From Nematostella vectensis (Eukaryota; Cnidaria; Anthozoa; Actiniaria; Edwardsiidae): a stretch of 64,000 nt of DNA. Every line of letters starts with the position of its first letter. The first letter of the stretch is position 1. The position numbers and the translations under genes are program-made. The stretch is from contig NC_064039.1 of NCBI RefSeq assembly GCF_932526225.1, forward strand, positions 6,337,001 through 6,401,000, given 5' to 3'. Positions 19,901-29,383 of this stretch are shown piece by piece. The notes beneath the pieces were generated by a model. That model saw nothing but the letters and a program-made list of their open reading frames with translations. It had not been told where the DNA came from and made no database searches.

Positions 19901-22900
19901 AAGGCAAAATAGAACAATTGCTCTCCTTTTATCACATCTATTCCAAATAAGGTTGCACTCAGAGAGTCTTTGTGTCGTAACCTTCAGTGCTTCAAAGGTA
20001 TCAAATAAATAAAATGAATTTTGTAAACCTTAAGTGATTTTACATAAGTACCAGTAAAATTCACATTGCAATTCATATTCACATTCAGATTTACCAGATT
20101 CCAGATTTCCCCGTCATCAGGTGCGCCGTTACAACGCAAGGCTTCACTAATGCAATCTTGTTTGAAATGGGAATATAAACGTAGTTTATATTCCTGTTAT
20201 GACATCTACTACAAGGCTGGTCCCAGCTCTGCAATAATCAGCTAATTTCATTACTTTGATGTTACAGCCTTTTCTCCGGCGGACTTTCGGTATGCCGTTG
20301 ACATAGCAACGCTTGCAGCTATCTGGGTTGGATTGATTTCACTAATGTTGGAAATCGTTTCTGCTCTTTTACGGTAAAAGTTCTGTGAATGCTCTTCAAG
20401 TTGTATTTCTGCGGTTATCAATATTCTGCGAACTCTTATCGAAGATTTTTGAACTAGTCGCCTTCTGGCTTCCGTCACTCAAAATTCTTGAAGCATTTTT
20501 ATTTACCAGCACGAAAGCGGTTTAGCAGTTGGAAATTAATTAAGAGATAGGAGTAAATATAGGAGTAAATAAAGGAAATGCTGAGACCACTTTTTATCCT
20601 TTTAACGTTATACGTTTTCTCCACAGATATATTTTAATACTTGATTTCTTGATTTCCTAGAAATAACAATCCGTTCCTCGTTTGGGAAATAGCGCGTTGT
20701 ACAATTTTTTTTTCTTTCCTTCTTTTTCGACGCGTAAGCAGAACGAGATTGCACGTAGGCAATCATCATTACACACACAATCTCGTTCCCAGCGCCCAGT
20801 ACCTTAATGTCAGCGGCAAGGTGCAAGTTGCATGTTTCCTTGCCGCTGGCTCAAAAGGTACGTGGGCTCTTGGAACGAGATTACTTAACACTGACACCAA
20901 TCAGCTGTTACATGGTTTATGGCATAGCAGTCGTTTGAAGTTTTACATGGTCGCTTAATTGATTACGCGCTATTTCTAGACAGGACAAAAATTTAAATTC
21001 TTGGCGGACCCAAAATTACGGATCAGTATTAAAGCCTAGCTATACTAGAAATGCATCACTGATTAATTTTCTTTTGTTCCAGGTGCTTTCTTGAAGGCGG
21101 TGAAAGACTGAAGCAGACGTGTTCTCTAGTCCAGTGTGTGGCTGTCTCTCTTGTAGCACTTTTGTTATTTGCAGTCTCCCTAGTACGTGAAAACCAAAGT
21201 CACATAGCGACGAATGTCGTGTTGATAATGGGCGCTATCCTGGGGGTTTAGTTAGATTGATGTTACATTTTTGGCGACGTTTTTTCGCGATACGCCTTAC
21301 GTGTAACATGTCAAATTCATAGCGATGTTGCGCGAAAAATAAAACGGCTTGTGTAACATGTACCGTCAACTTTCAACCCGTATCGCGGAACAACATTGCC
21401 AAACACGACTCGTCACGACTCGTCTAACATCACGTAATGGTGTAATGATTGGATATCACCAATGATTAAGCCTGAAGCACCACGTGATAAAAGACTTGCT
21501 TTCTATATAAAATTCTAAAATATTGCTGTTATTAGGAGCCCTTTACGGACATCAGTCCACGAACCAAATCGAAGCTCCCATCATCATTCAGGGGCTGGTA
21601 TAAGCAAACAAAGTACTTGGAGGTCGCGCACCCTTACGGGTTGTTCAGAAGGTATGCAATATCAGGCCTGGTATAAGCAAACAAAGTACTTGGAGGTCGC
21701 GCACCCTTACGGGTTGTTCAGAAGGTATTCAATATCAGGCCTGGTACAAGCAATAAGTACTTGGAGGTCGCGCACTCTTACGGGTTGTCCAGAAGGTATG
21801 CAATATCAGGCCTGTTACAAGCAGACAATAAGTACTTGGAGGTCGCGCACCCTTATGGGTTGTTCAGAAGGTATGCAATATCAGGGCTGGTACAAGCAGA
21901 AAATAAGTACTTGAAGTTCGCGCACTCTTACGGTTGTTTTCAGAAGGTATGCTAAAAAGAGTTAAGGGATAATTGACAACGAAGAATGTCCTTTCTCAAA
22001 TATTCTCCACTAAAAATAATGGTTGAACGGTAGTACGTAGCTTCGGACTTGGTAAGATTTCTTGGTAAGATTTGAGGAATAAATGATGTGCCTTTTTCTT
22101 CGTGTGTCAGAATGTGATAATACCCAGTGAAAGGAGGTAACGAACGTCTTCTGTTCTTTCTTTTCTCTAGTATGACAGGAGTTGGAGGTCGGCCTGAGAT
22201 TATCATACTTGGGAGTAATTCCACTGAGGGACCATGGAAGGTGTGTTTGTAGATTGAAATATAATGTTCACGAAAGAAATTTGCTGTCGTATAACTCAAC
22301 TATGGGGGCCATGGGAGGTGTGTTTGTAGATGGAAATATAAAGTCCACGAAAGAAGTATACTGCAGTATAACTCAACTGAGGAGCCATTAGGGGTGTTTA
22401 TTGAAAGATGAAATCGACAAAAAAATATACTAAAGCTAGTGTTACATATTTTGTTGTAGGAGTACGACTTTCTTTACAAGCCAGGGAACATCTACGCTCC
22501 ACCGCCTTTTGTTGGTACGTATGTTATATGAAAGAACAGAAAAAAAAACAATTGTGTGCGACATGTTTCCTTAAAAAACATGTAGTGCACGACTAATCGG
22601 CAACGCAAAAATGGTTCTTAAATTCTTGGCTAAACTAGGATACATTAAATATGCTTGCAATAACTCGCCGGCAATAGGACTCGAGCATCAAGAATACAAC
22701 CTTCGCGGATGAGAATTAAAAAGTGGAGCAAGTCAAAACCCAGTTAGCAAAATTCAAGTCGAAAAGTCGTACTTATATGTCGTACGTTGACATCTTTCCA
22801 GCACCTCATCAACCTCGGTTAGACTGGCAGATGTGGTTTGCAGCACTTGAATCGTACGAGTCCAATCCCTGGTTTCTAAGTCTTCTTCACAAGCTTCTTA

Positions 22901-24051
22901 CCGGAGAACATGATGTGCTGCATCTGATGGGCGCGAATCCATTCCCGGTGAACCCACCACGGTACATCAGAGCACAGCTCTTTACGTATCACTACACGCA
23001 GAACACGTCAAGTCTTGGGGACGTGTTACTTGAGTCAAGGTCAGTCAAACTTTGTATTTTGCTATGAAAACTGTAAAAACTTTAAAGGGGCTATGTCATC
23101 ACCTGCGCATCTAGTCTGCGCATGGAGTGCAATGACAATTGTTTGTATGATAGCGCGTGTCATTAATTAGAGTTAGAACGATGCGCCGATAATAGCCATG
23201 AGTCATAGTGCGGCAATAGATTGCAACTTACTAGTTACATCACATTTCCCTTGTGACGACAAGTCCAAAGCAGTCCCAGCTCGGGACGTTGGTTGTGGGA
23301 TTTGTTTTGAAAAGGTCGGATCCATCATCACTGTCCCTAGTAACTTGTCAAGTAAGGGGTAAGAAAACGAGCAGACGAGAGAACAGCGAGAGAAAGCGCT
23401 TCTTTTGCTTACCCTGTTATTTTATAATGGGGAAAGAAAAAAAGCGCCGCTGGGGGTCGTGTTACTCATTTACCAGGCGGCGGCGGAGGTTACATAGCAC
23501 GTCGTTTGAAATGTCAAAAGCGCGTAGGGACAGAGTTCGCTGGAGGAGCGAAACCAAGGCGATACGGTCAGTAGGAATAAGTACTTTATTCAACACTATC
23601 AATACATCAGACTTCATTTTGGAGTCAGATTATCCTATAGCCCGTGCACCATCCTGATGTCCCTGATGTCTGCCTCCTCAGTACGAACACAAGCAAAGCG
23701 TGGTGGAGTCGCGAGTTCAGCCGAGAGTACCTCCCCTTCATTATAAGTAACGACACCCTTAGTGACCTGGAGAGAATGCTACTAGAATTTCGTATTTTTA
23801 GGGTAAGTGGAAGATTTGTATCTCACGCTGGAATAAAAAAAGGAGACGTTTTGATAGTCAATTTTGTCTTTTTGTAGCCTGAGATCAGCCCTGAACCGGT
23901 CAGCGGATTTCTACAATCCCTTGTGATTTCCCTGAGGAGCAAACACAGGAAGACCACGGCACCAAATCTGATTGGAATGCTGCTGTTTATAGTCGTCGCT
24001 CTACTCATGTTTAAAGTCTGGTGGAGGAGAATGGGAAAGAGGTTTTGGTAA
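13999..24051 (+). CDS. LMF2: lipase maturation factor, LMF2-like, with ShKT insert; 20 exons
   Basis: Exons: 13999-14110, 15049-15099, 15173-15289, 15800-15999, 16281-16309, 17523-17630, 17892-18042, 18564-18637, 18736-18814, 18922-19072, 19159-19269, 19534-19770, 20268-20373, 21083-21182, 21536-21651, 22171-22240, 22460-22514, 22802-23039, 23682-23802, 23878-24051. They total 2400 nt, 799 aa. Family hallmarks run in order: [113 protein letters not shown] and a C-terminal membrane helix with a basic end. It is a multi-pass ER membrane protein. LMF1 is needed for folding of secreted lipases; LMF2 is less understood. LMF2 of vertebrates is about 700 aa; the extra length comes from the ShKT exon and a lysine-rich loop (exon 11). 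The start could also be the ATG at 14005. An ATG at 13895, followed by a donor at 13937, could be an alternative first exon. Confidence 0.9.
14436..14584. mobile_element. MITE with CCCGGTC ends and ACTATA flanks
   Basis: CCCGGTC...GACCGGG terminal inverted repeats extend inward imperfectly (AAATCGTTATAAAAATCGAT against its inverse). ACTATA is repeated immediately outside both ends (14430-14435 and 14585-14590), a 6-bp direct repeat consistent with target duplication. 149 bp, no coding capacity, in LMF2-like intron 1. Confidence 0.65.
15173..15289 (+). other. ShKT-domain exon inside the LMF2-like gene
   Basis: This 117-bp exon (39 codons) is flanked by phase-1 introns on both sides, so it can be added or skipped without shifting the frame. 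It encodes six cysteines in the ShKT pattern: C, six residues, C, eight, C, then [18 protein letters not shown]. ShKT domains are disulfide-bonded modules found in secreted and membrane proteins of cnidarians and worms as well as in peptide toxins. Here it falls in the loop after the first membrane helix, expected to face the ER lumen where disulfides form. Acceptor ATCCTAG and donor G/GTAATA are plausible. A domain role (protein binding, channel block or structure) is not shown. Reading the genomic frame from upstream would also give a hydrophobic leader ([16 protein letters not shown]), so a separate small secreted peptide is an alternative. Confidence 0.7.
15711..15799 (+). pseudogene. possible decayed copy of LMF2-like exon 4 start
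   Basis: TTTTTGTTGCAG is followed by ATGCCTA...TGCCTACCCTCATGTGG, which resembles the true exon 4 beginning (CAG, ATACCTC...CACCTACCCTCTTGTGG at 15800-15850). The copy would meet a stop (TAA) in its second codon. It lies directly upstream of the real acceptor. Confidence 0.35.
16528..17335. repeat. 39-bp minisatellite, about 20 copies, LMF2-like intron 5
   Basis: The unit reads ACAGGAAACCCGGTAAGCAC plus GCCAGAGACTAGGCTTGAC. The period is divisible by three, so long frames stay open on both strands ([15 protein letters not shown]-type repeats on +). Nothing suggests translation: it lies between exons 5 and 6, which join perfectly without it. Most units carry CCCGGTAAGC or a close variant, which looks like a splice donor. 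Confidence 0.9.
18306..18440. repeat. ~32-bp tandem repeat, LMF2-like intron 7
   Basis: About four copies of a unit containing TTGCGCTTGTGTTCGCCCGG and TTCATTCTTGTG, decaying downstream toward 18540. Non-coding. Confidence 0.75.
20461..20560. repeat. dispersed repeat shared with LMF2-like intron 3
   Basis: CTTCTGGCTTCCGTCA, ATTCTTGAAGC, ACCAGCAC, GAAAGCGGTTT and GGAAATT occur here in the same order as at 15491-15660. This is a diverged interspersed fragment in intron 13. Confidence 0.5.
20779..20882. mobile_element. small foldback element with AATCTCGTTCC ends
   Basis: AATCTCGTTCC and, inverted, GGAACGAGATT bound 104 bp. The arms continue imperfectly (GCCCAGTACCTT against its inverse AAGGTACGTGGGC; CAGCGGCAAGG against CCTTGCCGCTG). 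Non-coding. A partial ACGAGATTGCACG lies just outside on the left. Confidence 0.6.
21592..21953 (+). repeat. five tandem copies of LMF2-like exon 15 end and its donor
   Basis: Five units of 71-76 bp, each holding the last ~55 bases of exon 15 (the coding stretch from CTGGTATAAGC to TTGTTCAGAAG), the donor GTATGC (GTATTC in unit 2) and, after the first four, ATATCAG. Donors are at 21652, 21725, 21796, 21871 and 21947. Only the first is joined to the rest of the exon. Reading past it hits TAA early in unit 2, so use of a later donor would truncate the protein. The 14-bp gaps between units are far too short to be introns. Confidence 0.9.
22222..22400 (+). repeat. tandem copies of LMF2-like exon 16 end and donor
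   Basis: The exon 16 end CCATGGAAG/GTGTGTTTGTAGAT (donor at 22241) recurs as CCATGGGAG/GTGTGTTTGTAGAT about 78 bp on, and in degraded form (CCATTAGGGGTGTTTA) near 22385. AATATAA, CACGAAAGAA and GTATAACTCAACT are shared between the units. Two or three copies. Confidence 0.8.
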
Positions 24052-25494
24052 GGGAGGGGACTGTTGAGAGGTTTTAGTATGAGAGGGGAATGGGGAAAAG
24101 GTTTTGGTATGTGAGCCAGGCGCGTACCCAGGATTGGCTGAGGAAGTCATTGATCTCATATGAAAAAAAGCATAGTATTGGAAGATTTCTTAATAAGACA
24201 CGACCCACATTTTGGCCGCCAGCGCGCCCCTGTGTACGCGCCTGTGTGATATTTGGGGAGAGATTCCGGTAACTAAAAAGGTAACTATGGGGAAATGTTT
24301 TGGTAAGCGAGGAAACTGGGGAGAAGATTGCGGTAAGTGAGGAGACTGGGAGAGGAGACTGATCGTTGCATCCGTTGCATCAACAGCAATCCTACATTTG
24401 TGAAAGTCAAAGGAAAATGCGAACAGATGAACCAGAAAATATCGCAACGCACAGATCACGTGGTACAGATCTGCCGATCGTGCACAGCTAGGCACGTAAA
24501 AGCCATGCAATGTCAATGCTTTGTAGTGTTAATGGAACGCTTTTACCAGCTTTACCGCGGTGTGCGACTGATGGTCGAGGGCTACTGGGCACGAACTAGT
24601 GCTGCAAGTACTTCTGGGTTGCTAAGAGTGAAGGCGAGAATCCAAGCCATCAGGCCTCCAATAAAAGTAAGGGATGTTTCCGTTACCCTTTACAAAACTC
24701 TTTTTTTTTGTCGATATTTTCATAATAACACTTTTAGTCATGACGTTAAGCAGGAAACTTAGAGGGGAGGGGTTACTTATTCCTTAGGATAGGGGGGTGG
24801 TGGTGGACAGACACATTTCCTTCTCATATGCTTAATGCCATTCAAACTCTAATGTATCAGCTTCCCACCCTCCCCTCTCTAAAGCTCCGAGTACGCGCTC
24901 TTTTATGGAGCCTTTGTAACGAGTAATGGGCGAAATGTGGATGAATGTATTGAACAAGCTTTTTTTTGTCCACAGAAAAATGCTTGATGGTATGAGCACT
25001 GAGGCCCGTAAGAGTCTAAGTCGTTTGTTCTATTGGAATAATTGCTTTAGCAACAACTAAATATTCTAAATTTTGTGTATGTTTTTATAAGAAGCTGTTG
25101 TTGGAATGCCAATATGGAGAGCTAACAAAATTCCTGACCAAGCATTGGTCAAGGATAAGAAACTCTTCAATAATAAACTAATAAACTGGAGCTGCTATCA
25201 ATAGCTATTGCGAACTGAACGATCTCTGTGAATAATTCCATTTTAAACTTTTTTACTTTAAATTATTTTTTAAGACACTTTGAGTCATTTTTTCTACCCT
25301 GCTAGCAGAGGTCTCTTTGAGTTTGTATTCGCCTGTCAGCCCGTTTCGATTTAATTGAGCACCTTATCTTATTTAGCTTTTAATTGCGCGTTGTGGTGAT
25401 TTTAATCTCTCGCATACGGTTGGTTCTCACAAGGACGCGAACGCAAGCGTAAGCGCAAACGGAACAGCAACACAAGTGAGAATCGGTCAAACAT

Positions 25495-25664
25495 ACGGAA
25501 GCCGAGAAGGGAGTAGTCCAGTTGCGCTTTCCGATAGCCCAACACTTTTACCGCTCTTCGCAACTCGGAAAGCGCAACTGGACTACCCCGTTAAAAGCGG
25601 TAGTAGTAATGAGCTCTCGGAAAAAGCGACTGGCTGACTGGACTACTCCGTTCTCGGCTTCCGT
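25495..25664. mobile_element. MITE with ACGGAAGCCGAGAA ends
   Basis: ACGGAAGCCGAGAA...TTCTCGGCTTCCGT are perfect inverted ends. Inner arms also pair (GGGAGTAGTCCAG against CTGGACTACTCC). CAAACAT occurs just outside both ends (7 of 8 bp matching), which would fit an 8-bp hAT-type target duplication. 170 bp, non-coding. Confidence 0.7.
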
Positions 25665-25776
25665 ACAAACATAAGCTCAGGCGCATGAAAATCAAGCAGT
25701 TGCGTTCTCTTGCGCTTCTGCTGAAGCATGCGTTCTAGTGAGAATCGGAAAATTACATTCGTTGCGCTTGCGCTCA

Positions 25777-26175
25777 GGGAGCGGTCATTTATTACTGGGT
25801 GGGGGAGGGGCGGCAAATATAGGGGCGCGGAAATATGTTTTTTTGGGGGCGCGGATTTAGGGGGTCACATTGGACGGTCATTAAAGGGGGGGTCACATAT
25901 TTTTTGGCCGTCGAATTAAAGTCTGGTTTAAATATAATACTGAGCAAGAGATTCATTGTTCAAAGAAAATTATATTCAGTTCACAATGTTTCCTACTATT
26001 GTATATCTAGTTGTATATCTAGTGCAAATTTTTGGGCGTCCGGTCTAGGGGGGGGGGGGGGGGGGGGAGGAGGGTGTTTCACAATTTTTGTGCTTGGAAT
26101 TGAGGGGGGCTAAAATTTTTGAGCCCAGGGTTTTTGAGCCACACCCCCCACGCCCAGTAATTAATGACCGCTCCC
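25777..26175. mobile_element. MITE with GGGAGCGGTCATT ends and internal G-runs
   Basis: GGGAGCGGTCATTTATTACT on the left is inverted as AGTAATTAATGACCGCTCCC on the right. The interior is G-rich with a ~20-base poly-G near 26047. No coding capacity. Confidence 0.7.
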
Positions 26176-26220
26176 TTACGTCAAAGTCAGAACCAACTTT
26201 TACGGATTGCTCGTAATTCT

Positions 26221-26286
26221 AGCCTGCTAGCCGGCTCTCCGGAGTTTACGGAAATCCCGAAACTCCGGAGAGCCTGCTAGCAGGCT
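26221..26286. repeat. near-perfect palindrome, 27-bp stem
   Basis: AGCCTGCTAGCCGGCTCTCC plus GGAGTTT pairs with its inverse across a 12-base spacer, with one mismatch. Could extrude as a hairpin. No terminator or RNA gene context. Confidence 0.85.
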
Positions 26287-26994
26287 ATCGAAATTCTGGG
26301 GAAACTCTCCCTTTTGCTCGCACTATTTTTCGGTGCTCGCAAGCTCGTAAGTGTTCGCCAAAAAACATCAAGTGCTTCAACAAATTAAAAGCATAACCCA
26401 TGATGCATTGCGCGTGACAGTCAACACGGTTTTCAAGATGGCGGTTGTGTAAGTCTGTGGCGGTAATATCCAAAACGCCGCTATACGACCGCCAACCAGG
26501 GTAAAAAGATAAAAAATACCTAGATACTAATTAGACATAGGGTATAAGAATATCCCAAGCATAGCTCCAAGTGGTTTGAATGGCCTGCGTCGGAGAAAAT
26601 TTATCGTATCCAAGAGCAGGGTAGGTTATTTATGTTTGGTTTGTGTGACTGTTTAGCAACAGGCAAAAGCTTGTAATTTGCTAATTTGAAGGTCGTTTAT
26701 TCTAAACTTCGTTGTATGATATAAGTCTTTTTTCCTCTGTAGGTTGTCTAAAAAGCTAGGTTAGTGATCATTTTAGTATTTAGTTGTTTTTGTTGACGTT
26801 AATATTATGGATCTGTCTGGATGGAGGGCTCGCATGGAGGATGTACAGATTTTGTTTGGAGTATGATTATAAGTCGGAAATAAGAAAAAACATAACAACA
26901 AAGCGAGAATTTGGCCCCGAGGAAAAATATTATATTCTCGGATATTATAATACAGTTGAAGTTTTCGTATCACTGAAGCTTTGTATTTTGTACG

Positions 26995-27195
26995 GCAATA
27001 CATAGCTGTCAACCCAACTTGGATAAAAATCTTGTGAAATCAGAGGAAATACAGTAAATATGTAAAAAAAACCTAGAGACGCAATGAGGGTGAATACAGA
27101 GAATGTATGAGCATTTTCACAAAAACTGTGAGAATTTTGATGAGGTCCAAAATCTTGTGACACCTACCTAATGCGGGTGGGTTGACACTTATGGG
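26995..27195. repeat. dispersed foldback repeat, family A (copy 2)
   Basis: GCTGTCAACCCA at the left is opposed by GGGTTGACACTTA at the right. Inside are AAATACAGTAAATATGT, AATACAGAGAATGTATGA and AAAATCTTGTG, in the same order as in 7014-7205. Confidence 0.55.
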
Positions 27196-29383
27196 CGATA
27201 TAATTTGAAAAAAAAAGGTCTTTCAATTTTAAAAACTTTTTTTTAGAAAACTCTTGTATCAAGAAATGATCATGCACTAGTGAATTGAAACCCCCACCCC
27301 CATGGTCTGGGGGAAGGGTGGGGAATTAGACTTGGACCCTGTACAAGACAGAGAAAAGCCCCCACTCCCTCAGGACAAAACTGCAGTCATATGCTTGAAC
27401 TGTGGTGGTTTCGCTAGAAACCTGGTTCACTTAAAAGCCAGTTTGCCCGTAGGTTAAAGTGCTTTGCTCGAAACCTTGGTTGGTTCGCTCGAGATTTAAT
27501 ACCGAGTTTACATCAGTTTAGTATTTTTTACGGGTTAAAATAGCAATAGAGAGGACATGTAACTTCAGATTTGCCAATGTGTAATATTTGCAATAATTAT
27601 TTGTATTATTTGTTGTATTATTTTTAGTGTCTTTATAGAAAAATAACTTATCTACTACGACTAGTTTTACTAGTCATAGGGGGTCCAAATGACTAGTGCA
27701 TAATACAAAACGGCAAGTGAATTATCCATTCTGAGTAAGCTGTTGTTTTGAATGTATACAATTGGCTGAGACTGATTCAATCTTTTTTTATACTTAATAT
27801 ATCCTAAATAAGAGCTAACTGAGAACTGCTGCAAAAAGCAGTTGCAAACTGCTTGCACTTGGGCTTGGGTGTTATGTGGAGCGCAAGTCAATTTCTTTGT
27901 CCTATAAATGACATCCAAACCTAACTTGCTTAACTTCGGAGGGATTTAGTTATGCAACGAAAGTAATCTGCTTTAAAGAAGTCCTGAAAATTTGCAGAGA
28001 GTACAGTCCATTGAGGGCTGTCCCTAAGGAATTTGTCTGCCAGTTGGTTTGGAAATTAAGCTAAAATATGACACATAATCAAATAAAAAGTGTTCATAAG
28101 GTCAATTCAGCTGGCCTTTATTGTTTTCCAGACAGTAAAATTTGCCTGCAGTTGGTGCTTAGGGGCAACCCTGCATCTGATATACCTTGAATATAACTTC
28201 ATTGAAAAAGTTACAGTACTGTATACTTGACTTTTCTTAGCCTGAGTGTCAGGCGATTTTATTTTTCAAAAGTCGGAGAGGAAAAATAAAAGTAGGCCTG
28301 ACACAAATACTAGACGCGACGCCTGCCGCCCCTTTTCAGGCCACTGTCAAAATACGCTGACTGTCAATTTTCCAAGGACTCGTGTGGTGGTACAATCAAA
28401 TGCCCAAATCAAATTATAAACAGCATTTACGTAAAACAAAACTACATTGGTGTTATATGCAAGGGTAATAACTTTATACGCAAGGGTAATAACTTTATGC
28501 TAAATGATTTGAAACGCAAACATAGTTCACGGTTCAGGAGATTTACGATTTAAGTATATGACTGCAGATCCACACATCACTAAATTACTACAGGATATTC
28601 ACATCACCAATTTACTACAGTGCTACATGCTTTTTCGTCTAAATAGACAAACCACTGCTACAAATGCCATTATTTGATAAGCCCACTTAATCAACAACTC
28701 ACGGGAAGTGCCGCAAACAATCCCAAGCATTCTTCGTGCTCTCACAGACACATTTCTCGAATATTCGGCGCCTGGTCTGTCTAAAAATTTGATAGCTACT
28801 ACTAATGATGTCTTTAGTATTAAGCAGCTTCTATGACATCCAGTGCCTTTGATATAACTAGTAGATATTTGCTTAGAAAAATGATAGCAATGAGAAATAA
28901 ATACACGCAATGACCTGCCTTGGCAAAACATTTGAACACTCAGGTTCTAACCTGATACTCAAGTTAGAACCTGAGTATCAGGCGTAATTTTTTCCGAAGA
29001 AAATAAAGAGGGAAAATAATTTGTTTTAAAATTTAAAGAAAACGATTTCTCTGATTCTGCTAACGCAAGGTCTAAAGCACTTTTGGAGTCTGTCATTACT
29101 CTGAGAATGAGCAGTCGACGGGCTAGGGTACTATATACAGTATAGCTGAACTAATCAGCGCGTCTCATTTGAGTACCCTTTGTTTTTTTTACCAATCCGA
29201 AGCCATTCGGGAATCCGTCATGAGAGCATTCGATTTGAACAGTACTTGTATCAGGCCCTTGTCTTGTTTCTTGCTGGCACGATAGAAACATAGGAGGGCC
29301 TGATAGTCTGGTTAGACTTTTCTAGGCCATAGCTAAGTGAATTCAAATAACACTGTTATATTGCTTTTTTTTCCAGTAAAGGC

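Larger units (their letters stand above)
25419..26197. mobile_element. outer foldback element containing two other elements
   Basis: GTTGGTTCTCAC at the left is opposed by GTCAGAACCAAC (inverse GTTGGTTCTGAC) at the right. Inside lie 25495-25664 and 25777-26175, each with its own inverted ends, which suggests insertions into an older element. The TIR is short, so confidence is limited. Confidence 0.45.
24052..29375. other. intergenic region, no convincing gene
   Basis: Between the LMF2-like stop and LRRC56. It contains nested foldback elements (25419-26197), a palindrome (26221-26286), a family A repeat (26995-27195) and two inverted CCTGAGTRTCAGG motifs (about 28242 and 28970). A basic, cysteine-containing open frame at 24337-24762 has a donor-like GTAAGG at about 24668 but no recognisable family, so it is left unassigned. 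Minus frames at 27670-27918 and 28623-28931 show nothing. LRRC56 5' UTR exons may lie in the last kilobase: an acceptor TTTTCCAG ends at 29376. Confidence 0.45.

Noticed and set aside
24337-24762. 141-aa basic, cysteine-containing frame after the LMF2-like gene
   Set aside because: No recognised family, no upstream exon that joins it, and the LMF2-like gene already has a full C-terminus. Kept only as an unassigned frame.
26035-26113. Glycine-run peptide
   Set aside because: Translation of the poly-G tract within a MITE.
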